NCBI GenBank assembly: GCA_029063695.1
Contig: JAIDNR010000144.1
Span: 1 to 5,756, forward strand
Direction of reading: 5' to 3'
Source: Ruminococcus sp.
GTDB lineage: Bacteria > Bacillota > Clostridia > Oscillospirales > Ruminococcaceae
Length of the DNA stretch: 5,756 bases
A program made the position numbers and the translations under genes. This document shows positions 1 to 4,999 of this stretch, one piece after another (the first letter of the stretch is position 1; each line of letters starts with the position of its first letter). Under the pieces are notes generated by a model that saw only the letters and a list, made by a program, of their open reading frames with translations, had not been told where the DNA came from and ran no database searches.

Positions 1-1155
1 TTAAAAAGTATTCGTTTTCCATGTTCGGAAAAGGAACTGATTTCCGCACTTATGGAAATTCACGCCTTGAATGATACTCCGTCAGAGCTGTTCGTAACAG
101 AGGTGAAATATCCTGAAGAACTTGGTTTCCTGAAAGACCGTTTTGTAAATCTTGACGAACTGAACTACCTTGCAAAACGATTCGACAGTTTTTGTGAAAG
201 TGAGGAAAATCAGTACTTCGAGGCAATGAAGCATGAATCTTTTATGGAACTGCCTGACCTCATCAATTTGACTTTTAATCTTCATAGATACACGCTGATT
301 CGGGATGTCAGCGATATGGGCAGAATCGGCAGGGAGTATTTGATGAACCGTGACGGATGTATTCCTGCCCATGATGAAGATAATCCAAAGTATGCCGAGA
401 TTGGTCGGAAGCTGATACAGTCCGGTGAGGGTATATGTATGGATCATGGTTTGCTTTTCGTCAATGAGGATATTCCATTTTCGGAAGAATACGACGGTCA
501 GGTGTTTCCTCCGTATCTGTATGATGCGGATGTGCTGTTTATTGCAAGGGCAGAGTATGGAGGCAGAACGGAATATCTGTATATGCCCTGTGAGAATGAA
601 GCAATAACCAAGGTGTTCGGACGACTCGGTGCGGAAAATCCCGATGATGTGAACATTATCATAGAGGATTTTAATGTGGATAATCCTGATTGGTTCAGAC
701 GGATGTGTGAACTTGCTGAAAAAGAAAGTATTTATGATATAAATACACTTGCCGGAGCAGTAAATAATGCTGATATTGATTTGGATAAACTTACTCATGT
801 ATCGGAATATTCAGGTGTCGGAGATGCTGTTTCACTGGCATCTCTTGCCAGAAACCTTGACCTGTTTACAGTGATTGAGGGTGTTGAGGATTACGGTGGT
901 ATTGTACGACATTTTGTAAATAACAGTCATAGTTATTCTGTTCCGTCGGCTTTGGAAAATTTCATTGACTATGAAAACTTTGGCAGATATATCGCAGAAG
1001 AATATAACGGAAAATTTGTTGACGGTGCTTTTGTCTGCATGAAGAAAGGACATACTCTTGATGAAATCATATCTGAAGAAAATCAGAACCATATGAATCA
1101 GCAGAACGATGAAAATGAGGATCAGGATGAAAGTTTTGGGATGCAGATAATGTGA
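1..1155 (+). CDS. ardA: ArdA-type antirestriction protein, 5' end outside window
   Basis: ArdA proteins are acidic DNA mimics, made in the cytoplasm, that occupy the DNA-binding site of type I restriction-modification enzymes and so protect conjugating DNA. The frame is open from base 1 with no stop. The first ATG (52) has no ribosome site in front of it, and the residues encoded by 1-51 read as plausible protein, so the true start probably lies upstream; 384 residues are visible. Family resemblance is seen in YLAKRFDSF, DLINLTF, the SGEG stretch, YDGQVFPPYLYD and ESIYDIN, and near the C-terminus in YGGIVRHFV followed by ENFIDYENFGRYIAEEY and FVDGAFVC, which matches the ArdA C-terminal pattern. 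The protein is rich in Asp and Glu, as expected for DNA mimicry, and ends in an Asn/Gln/Glu/Asp-rich tail of about 25 residues. It is much longer than Tn916 ArdA (about 166 aa), like the long ArdA-like proteins of clostridial mobile elements. Transcription probably ends at the hairpin at 1261-1307. Confidence 0.82.
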   Translation, partial: LKSIRFPCSEKELISALMEIHALNDTPSELFVTEVKYPEELGFLKDRFVNLDELNYLAKRFDSFCESEENQYFEAMKHESFMELPDLINLTFNLHRYTLIRDVSDMGRIGREYLMNRDGCIPAHDEDNPKYAEIGRKLIQSGEGICMDHGLLFVNEDIPFSEEYDGQVFPPYLYDADVLFIARAEYGGRTEYLYMPCENEAITKVFGRLGAENPDDVNIIIEDFNVDNPDWFRRMCELAEKESIYDINTLAGAVNNADIDLDKLTHVSEYSGVGDAVSLASLARNLDLFTVIEGVEDYGGIVRHFVNNSHSYSVPSALENFIDYENFGRYIAEEYNGKFVDGAFVCMKKGHTLDEIISEENQNHMNQQNDENEDQDESFGMQIM

Positions 1156-1260
1156 TGCTGAATTGCGAGTATCATTCAAATAAAAATATATCGGTTAAAA
1201 ACAGGCGTAAAATTGAAGTTTTCAAAAAAAGCCATTTGGTCTCAACTTGACAATTGCGAA

Positions 1261-1307
1261 AGGCTTAGAATCGGGAAATTCCGAATCTGAGTCTTTTTTA
1301 TTTTTTT
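1261..1307 (+). terminator. Rho-independent terminator after ardA
   Basis: The arms 1261-1274 and 1281-1294 pair over 14 positions, with two G-T wobbles and one A-A mismatch, around a 6-nt GAAATT loop. A T-rich tract follows (1294-1307, broken by one A). This is the natural end of the ardA transcript, about 105 bp after its stop codon. Confidence 0.8.
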
Positions 1308-1309
1308 CA

Positions 1310-1355
1310 AAATTTTCCGAAAATACAGCTACCGTACAGCTACGCCGGAAAATTT
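1310..1355. repeat. Hairpin with an 11-bp tandem repeat in its loop
   Basis: AAATTTTCCG (1310-1319) is exactly complementary to CGGAAAATTT (1346-1355). The 26-nt loop carries TACAGCTAC twice (1324-1332 and 1335-1343), an 11-bp period close to one helical turn. Repeats phased by one turn often mark protein binding; no protein can be assigned here. Confidence 0.6.
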
Positions 1356-1409
1356 CTTCAATTTTACGCTGAATGTCATTGATTGTTATTATGTTATTTA
1401 TAGTGTTTT

Positions 1410-1425
1410 GTTAAACTGGTTTAAC
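1410..1425. repeat. Short perfect palindrome GTTAAAC-TG-GTTTAAC
   Basis: Two 7-bp arms separated by 2 bp lie in the otherwise featureless A+T-rich stretch 1370-1471 ahead of the transposase. It may be an internal site near the left end of the IS element, but no equivalent was seen at the right end. Confidence 0.4.
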
Positions 1426-1471
1426 TGTAAATTGTTTTTGAAACCTAAATTATTTTTTATACTTTCATCTA

Positions 1472-1500
1472 TTGCAATCTCCATTAAAAAGAGATATAAT
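1472..1500 (+). promoter_or_regulatory. Sigma-A-like promoter before the transposase
   Basis: TTGCAA (1472-1477), a 17-bp spacer and a perfect TATAAT (1495-1500). Transcription would start near 1507, only about 11 nt before the ATG at 1518, so the GAGGG at 1505-1509 would be partly lost from the leader. Initiation would be nearly leaderless and weak, which suits a transposase. Confidence 0.5.
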
Positions 1501-1517
1501 AGATGAGGGTAATAAAA

Positions 1518-2578
1518 ATGGCAACCAAGAGGAAAATCAAAATATAACTGAATATAAAAGAAGAAGCACTCGTTCATTATGAAATGGAATGGGGAAAAAA
1601 TGATTCAATTAGAAGACAGGCGAGAATATTGTATTATGCGAATCAGGGCTTTGAAACGTTGAAAGAACTGTGCGAAAAAACAGGGCATGATGCAAAAACG
1701 ATAGACAGGATACTGAAACTGTATCAAACAATGGGAACGGATGCAATTTATCAATGTAAAAGGGGAAAACGAATAAACCATCTGGAGCAGATTTCTGATG
1801 AACTGGAAGCATACTTTAATGAGAATCCACCTAAAGATGTTCCGGATGCAGTCAGAAAAATCCATGAAAAATTCAACATAAAAATTACAGCCACTCTGGT
1901 ACGGAAGTGTCTTAAAGCAAAGGATATTCGTACAAAAAGTCAAAAAGCATACCGGCAAAAGCCAATTTAAAAGTACAATTGTATTTTCCGGAAAACATTC
2001 TTCTTCCTCTGCTTGATATGGCGAAAAACGGCTTAATTCATGTGTTTTTCGCTGATAGATTGCATCTGACATACGGATATCAGGGTGGATACTGCCGGTG
2101 TAAAGAAAGAAAATGTATTCCGTCTGCATATGGTATAAGACATGTAAATCTTCTTGGATTTATGAATGCAGTAACATATGAAACCATAAATGTAATGAAT
2201 GATTCTTACTTAAATTCCGACAGCGTATGTGACGGTCTGGAGAAACTGAGAAAGAAATATCCTGATGAATTTATTTATGTGATTCTGGATAATGCTGCTT
2301 ATCAAAGGTGCAAAAAAGTGAAGCAAAAAGCGGAGCAATTGAACATCAATCTAATCTTTTTGCCACCTTATTCACCAAATCTAAACCTGATTGAAAGACT
2401 CTGGAAATTCCTTCGTAAAAATGTTCTTGCTAACAAATACTATCATTGTTTTCAGGATTTTTTCCATGCTATTGAACAGTTTATTAATTCACTTCATGTC
2501 ATGTGTTTTGATCAGCTTTCTTCTCTCTTGTCTTTTAATTTTGAATTGTTGGATCTTTCCTCTTTAAACGGATATTAG
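1518..2578 (+). pseudogene. IS630-family transposase, disrupted by a nonsense codon and a frameshift
   Basis: Read as one gene from the ATG at 1518 (GAGGG 8 bp upstream), it encodes an N-terminal helix-turn-helix half (to about 1961) and a DDE catalytic half. Two lesions interrupt it. Codon 10 is TAA (1545-1547), after which the same frame continues as LNIKEEALVHYEMEW. Near 1957-1961 the frame moves from that of 1518 to that of 1979; restoring one A in the CAAAAG run gives a continuous YRQKANLKVQLYF. The catalytic half keeps all three acids: FFAD early, VILDNAAY, and PYSPNLNLIERLW with exactly 34 residues between the second D and E, the DD34E spacing of the IS630 group. The fragments 1584-1970 and 1979-2578 are therefore parts of one gene, not two proteins. 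Some IS elements use programmed frameshifting, but the early ochre codon argues for real decay. The product would catalyse TA-targeted cut-and-paste transposition. Confidence 0.85.
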
Positions 2579-2644
2579 ATTAGAGGGTAGTATATCAGTA
2601 ATTAAGACGTTATGCTGTGGTGCTTTTTTTATTTTCTGAGGATA

Positions 2645-2701
2645 TTAGCCTTCATCTGTCAACGAAAAACGAAACACATCATACTTTCTTCCTGTTCCCA
2701 T
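2645..2701 (-). CDS. 18-residue ORF behind a consensus promoter, function unknown
   Basis: ATG at 2701, stop at 2645. AAAGGAG (2712-2718) lies 10 nt before the ATG, and a perfect promoter (2725-2753) sits just upstream. The peptide reads MGTGRKYDVFRFSLTDEG, soluble with no membrane segment; I do not recognise it. It may be a small gene or leader, or the surviving start of a longer gene cut off by the IS insertion or a deletion, because good expression signals in front of 18 codons suggest a lost body. If the proposed IS end at 2677 is right, the boundary falls inside this ORF after about eight codons. Confidence 0.3.
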   Translation of the reverse strand: MGTGRKYDVFRFSLTDEG

Positions 2702-2724
2702 TCTTGATACTCTCCTTTGCTTTT

Positions 2725-2753
2725 ATTATATTTTTCTTTCAGGTTTGTGTCAA
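2725..2753 (-). promoter_or_regulatory. Perfect-consensus sigma-A promoter firing leftward
   Basis: On the minus strand, TTGACA (2753-2748), a 17-bp spacer and TATAAT (2730-2725): both boxes match the consensus exactly at optimal spacing. It would transcribe the 18-codon ORF and then run antisense into the transposase remnant, as no clear terminator was seen before 2578. Confidence 0.65.
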
Positions 2754-2797
2754 GTTTTATTGTAACACATCATAATATTCCCACCAAATGCTACTAG

Positions 2798-2917
2798 GAA
2801 ACTGATGACTATATGATCCCAAACAGCGATCTTCTTTATGTATTTGGCACGAAATAAGATTGTCTGGATACTGTAGATACGGCAAAAGAGCTGGGAATTG
2901 AAATACTTTACGTCTGA
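2798..2917 (+). pseudogene. Decayed C-terminal coding remnant, possibly SLOG/YpsA-like
   Basis: One frame reads ETDDYMIPNSDLLYVFGTK, a TAA stop (2855-2857), then DCLDTVDTAKELGIEILYV and a TGA at 2915-2917; another stop (TAG, 2795-2797) precedes it. The pattern 'NSD-hydrophobic, then a helix ending AKELGIEI plus a terminal strand' looks like the last beta-alpha-beta unit of a Rossmann-like protein. Proteins of the SLOG superfamily (YpsA/DUF1273-like nucleotide binders) often end this way. This is a resemblance judged by eye, not a search result. There is no start codon or ribosome site, so it is a relic at most. Confidence 0.3.
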
Positions 2918-2952
2918 GAACAATATATTATCATACGACTTGTCTGTGTGGT

Positions 2953-2983
2953 TTAACTTTGAACCCACTGGATTCAAAGTTAA
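2953..2983. repeat. 11-bp perfect inverted repeat upstream of the WYL gene
   Basis: TTAACTTTGAA (2953-2963) and TTCAAAGTTAA (2973-2983) are exact reverse complements around a 9-nt loop, which can add two more C-G pairs with one bulged A. No T-tract follows on either strand, so it is not an ordinary terminator. It lies 83 bp before the -35 box of the WYL promoter and could be an operator for that regulator or part of an interspersed repeat. Confidence 0.55.
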
Positions 2984-3019
2984 GGCTGTCATAAAACTTA
3001 TGGTAGCCTTTTCCTTTAT

Positions 3020-3061
3020 GTCGCTTTTTATGAATGGTGGTGTCGCAAAAAGACGACTTTT
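3020..3061 (+). terminator. Possible terminator or alternative hairpins just upstream of the WYL promoter
   Basis: GTCGCTTTTT (3020-3029) pairs with AAAAAG-A-CGAC (3047-3057) over 10 positions with one bulged A, followed by TTTT (3058-3061). A second GTCG (3042-3045) competes for the same CGAC (3054-3057) in a smaller hairpin. It ends 5 bp before the -35 box and may insulate the WYL promoter from upstream transcription. The stem is A/T-rich and the T-tract short, so termination would be weak. Confidence 0.35.
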
Positions 3062-3065
3062 AATA

Positions 3066-3094
3066 TTGACAAATGTATTGTAATGTGCTATAAT
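3066..3094 (+). promoter_or_regulatory. Perfect-consensus sigma-A promoter of the WYL-hsdM operon
   Basis: TTGACA (3066-3071), a 17-bp spacer and TATAAT (3089-3094) match the consensus exactly. The start of transcription would be near 3101, giving a 30-nt leader that contains the ribosome site AAGGGG (3116-3121), 9 nt before the ATG at 3131. So strong a promoter before a regulator gene fits a need for repression, plausibly autorepression. Confidence 0.8.
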
Positions 3095-3130
3095 ATAAGT
3101 TAAGATGTTGTATGTAAGGGGCGTAAGTTT

Positions 3131-4102
3131 ATGGGTGAGAATAATCAGAAAATCAAATTGCTCCGAATAATGGAGTTTTTGAGGTCTGAGTCCGAAGCAA
3201 GCAAGCCTGTTTCCACAAGTCAAATCATCGGTTATCTTAATGGGCTTAATATATCCTGTGAGCGAAGAACACTTTACAAGGATATGGAATTGTTGATTGA
3301 AAGCGGAGCTAATATTGTCAAGACAGAGCTTGGCAGAGAGAATGCATATTATATCGACGAGGTTTCTCTTTCACTTGCTGAATTAAAAATACTGATAGAT
3401 GCTGTTCAGGCTGCCAATTTCATTACAGATAATAAAACGGCAGAACTTGTAGAAAAACTGCTTGCATTTTCAGGAATAAGGCGTTCTGAAATTGTAAGAG
3501 ACAATATCATTTTCTATAATAATCACAAACACTCGAATGAGGGTGTCTTTGAGAACATTGAACAGATAGAGCTTGCTATTCGACAGAAAAAACAGATAAG
3601 TTTTTATTACTTTGATTTGGATGAAAAAGGGAATCGTGCCTATCGTAAAGAAAAGAAACGATACATTACCGATCCCGTTGCTCTTGTCTTTAATGAAGAT
3701 AACTATTATCTTGTAGCATATAGCCAGAAATATCAAGGAAGTACTAATTACAGGATTGATCGTATGGATACGGTTGAGGTCGAAGAAACGCAAATTTGTG
3801 AGGAAGTACACATCAGAAAACGAAAAACAGAAAGCTATACGGAGCAAGTTTTTAAGATGTACAATGGACAGGCTGAGACGGTCACGCTCGAATTTCCTCC
3901 TAATCTTCTTGGCGTTGTTTATGATAAGTTTGGTGAAAAAATTTCTATAAGGCATACTGATGGTGGCAATTTGCTAATTAAGGTTACTGTACAAATCAGT
4001 CCGCCTTTTTGGGGTTGGATATTCCAATTTGGAGGCAGAATGAAAATTGTCTCTCCGGAGGGATTGAAACCGGATTTCGATATAAAGGAGTTTTACAAAT
4101 GA
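3131..4102 (+). CDS. WYL-domain transcriptional regulator with N-terminal winged HTH
   Basis: A 323-residue cytoplasmic DNA-binding protein. Residues about 7-60 form a DeoR/HTH_11-type winged helix; the recognition helix is in CERRTLYKDMELL (43-55), the usual '-RRTLYRDI-' pattern. A linker follows, then the WYL domain at about 140-220: ITDPVALVF, NYYLVAY (191-197, where the name-giving WYL is YYL) and YRIDRM (207-212, with the conserved Arg/Asp). Residues about 240-323 fit the C-terminal WCX extension. WYL domains are ligand-sensing modules thought to bind nucleotides or nucleic acid, and relatives such as BrxR and CapW repress phage-defence operons through inverted repeats. Here the stop codon overlaps the hsdM start (ATGA), so the two genes form a coupled operon and control of the restriction-modification locus is the obvious role. 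Candidate operators are the repeats at 2953-2983 and 3020-3057. Length and start agree with the family. Confidence 0.88.
   Translation: MGENNQKIKLLRIMEFLRSESEASKPVSTSQIIGYLNGLNISCERRTLYKDMELLIESGANIVKTELGRENAYYIDEVSLSLAELKILIDAVQAANFITDNKTAELVEKLLAFSGIRRSEIVRDNIIFYNNHKHSNEGVFENIEQIELAIRQKKQISFYYFDLDEKGNRAYRKEKKRYITDPVALVFNEDNYYLVAYSQKYQGSTNYRIDRMDTVEVEETQICEEVHIRKRKTESYTEQVFKMYNGQAETVTLEFPPNLLGVVYDKFGEKISIRHTDGGNLLIKVTVQISPPFWGWIFQFGGRMKIVSPEGLKPDFDIKEFYK
4084..4090 (+). promoter_or_regulatory. Ribosome binding site fixing the hsdM start
   Basis: AAAGGAG lies 8 nt before the ATG at 4099 and within the last WYL codons. It selects 4099 over the in-frame ATG at 4009, which lies inside the WYL gene and would add 30 non-conserved residues. 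The ATGA stop/start overlap suggests translational coupling. Confidence 0.8.
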
Positions 4103-4863
4103 GTGAACATAAAATTGATGTGATGTGGGACGATACTCCTGTTGACGTTTCAACAGAGGTCAACTTCATCTGGTCTATCGCCAATAAGCTACGAGGTACA
4201 TATCAGAGTGACAAGTACAAAGATGTTATTATCCCTATGGTAATTATCCGACGCTTTGAATGTGCTTTGGAGAATACGAAACAGGCTGTTGTGGATCAGT
4301 ACAAGAAGAATCCTGCCTATCCTGCAAAGGCTATGTGCCGTGTATCGGGGTATCAATTCTTCAATACAAGCGAATATTCTCTTTCGGAGCTTGTCAACGA
4401 TCCCGATCACCTCGCAGCTAATTTCAGAAATTACATAGAGGGCTTTTCCGCAAATGTGCAGGACATCATCAAGAGCCTTGACTTTGACAAGCAGATTGAC
4501 AAAATGGATAAAAATAATCGTTTGCTGTCTGTTGTAAAGGCTTTCTCCGAGCTTGATCTTGATCCTCAGACTATTGATAATGTGAAGATGGGATATATTT
4601 TTGAGGACTTGATTCGTAGGTTCTCTGAAAATGCCGAAGCTGGCGATCACTACACGGGCAGAGACATTATCAAGCTAATGGTCAATATCCTGCTTGCAGA
4701 AGGCTGTGACGATATTTTTGACGATCACAAGGAAATCACCATACTCGATAAAGCAGTTACGAGATTGATACAAGGAATACCGCAAATAGGCGCTATTTCA
4801 GGGCTTTTTGCAAATGTCAGACCGATGAGGTCTTATTTTTTTGACCTGTTGTCGGTGCGATGA
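4099..4863 (+). pseudogene. hsdM: Truncated type I restriction-modification methylase subunit HsdM
   Basis: HsdM is the adenine-N6 methylase subunit that, with HsdS, methylates the asymmetric target of a type I system. From the ATG at 4099 the product has 254 residues. About 1-140 is the all-helical HsdM_N domain (VNFIWSIANKLRGTY, YKDVIIPMVIIRRFE). Then MGYIFEDLIRRFSE (164 on) and the HYTGRD motif (184 on) lead into the N6-methyltransferase domain, up to ITILDKA (213-219). At that point the family has the SAM-binding motif I (C/P-GTGG). Here the sequence changes to about 35 unrelated residues ending at TGA 4861-4863. Motif I, the NPPF/NPPY catalytic motif and the C-terminal half are all missing; complete HsdM proteins run to about 500 residues or more. 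No hsdS or hsdR follows, so methylation is very unlikely. Junction near 4756. Confidence 0.85.
4819..4842 (+). terminator. Putative terminator inside the foreign tail of hsdM
   Basis: AGACC (4819-4823) and GGTCT (4829-4833) form a 5-bp stem with a 5-nt loop, followed by a T-rich run (TATTTTTTT, 4834-4842). AGGTC (4828-4832) can instead pair with GACCT (4843-4847), and ACCGA (4821-4825) with TCGGT (4852-4856), giving a longer alternative fold. It lies within the reading frame, 20 bp before the stop, another sign that this DNA was not originally coding. Confidence 0.45.
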
Positions 4864-4877
4864 ACGGGCGTGGGTGC

Positions 4878-4912
4878 AAAATTTAACGAACATGTTTAGT
4901 TCGTTAAATTTT
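4878..4912. repeat. 14-bp perfect inverted repeat beyond truncated hsdM
   Basis: AAAATTTAACGAAC (4878-4891) and GTTCGTTAAATTTT (4899-4912) are exact reverse complements with a 7-bp spacer. Arms of this length around a short spacer resemble a core site of a tyrosine recombinase or a dimeric regulator site. As RNA it could fold, but no classic T-tract follows. Confidence 0.65.
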
Positions 4913-4918
4913 ATCCGT

Positions 4919-4929
4919 GTTCGTTAAAA
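4919..4929 (+). repeat. Third GTTCGTTAAA half-site
   Basis: GTTCGTTAAAA repeats the right arm of the preceding inverted repeat in direct orientation, starting 20 bp after it (4899 to 4919), which is about two helical turns. Three copies in 52 bp (one inverted, two direct) suggest an ordered protein-binding array rather than a simple hairpin. Confidence 0.55.
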
Positions 4930-4958
4930 TGTATAGAGGGCTTATTTTACGAGGAAAA

Positions 4959-4995
4959 AAGCAGGCTGCGATCAATCAATGATCGCAGCCTGCTT
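4959..4995 (-). terminator. Strong terminator for the minus-strand Ada-type gene
   Basis: A 16-bp perfect stem (4959-4974 with 4980-4995) and a 5-nt loop, G+C-rich in the middle. On the minus strand it is followed by a T-run (complement of 4955-4960). It begins 5 bp after that gene's stop codon. The plus-strand side has only a weak T-rich stretch (TTGTGTTT). Confidence 0.88.
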
Positions 4996-4999
4996 GTGT

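Larger units (their letters stand above)
1205..1369. repeat. 14-bp inverted repeat enclosing the post-ardA structured region
   Basis: GCGTAAAATTGAAG at 1205-1218 recurs as its exact reverse complement at 1356-1369. Between the arms sit the terminator hairpin (1261-1294) and a second hairpin (1310-1355), so the segment forms nested inverted repeats. Function is unknown. It could be a cis site of a mobile element (oriT, recombinase or replication site) or a structured RNA. Confidence 0.6.
1403..2677 (+). mobile_element. IS630-family insertion sequence, ends tentative
   Basis: The IS630 identity rests on the transposase remnant inside it (D...D34E catalytic domain). IS630 elements insert at TA and have short terminal inverted repeats. 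The best pair I could find by eye is GTGTTTTGTT at 1403-1412, preceded by TA, against AACGAAACAC at 2668-2677 (9 of 10 matching in inverse). The right copy is followed by AT, not TA, so either it has decayed or the real end lies elsewhere. The implied length of 1275 bp is reasonable for the family. Treat 1518-2578 as certain content and the outer limits as a proposal. Confidence 0.4.

Noticed and set aside
82..798. Long minus-strand reading frame opposite ardA
   Set aside because: Antisense shadow of a well-supported gene; Ile/Phe/His-rich low-complexity translation with no ribosome site or recognisable motif.
1605..2129. Minus-strand reading frame across the transposase
   Set aside because: Mirror of the transposase coding sequence, spans the frameshift, and has no protein-like motif.
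2610..2635. T-run after the transposase as a terminator
   Set aside because: No convincing stem precedes the T-run at 2623-2630.
2898..3083. 61-codon plus-strand frame upstream of the WYL gene
   Set aside because: It covers the 11-bp inverted repeat and the -35 box, has no ribosome site, and its hydrophobic stretch looks incidental.
2750..3223. 157-codon minus-strand frame over the WYL promoter
   Set aside because: It starts inside the WYL gene, runs over a consensus promoter, hairpins and a remnant, and has no ribosome site.
4009..4098. Extended N-terminus for hsdM from the ATG at 4009
   Set aside because: It lies wholly inside the WYL gene, lacks a ribosome site, and AAAGGAG plus the ATGA overlap clearly favour 4099.
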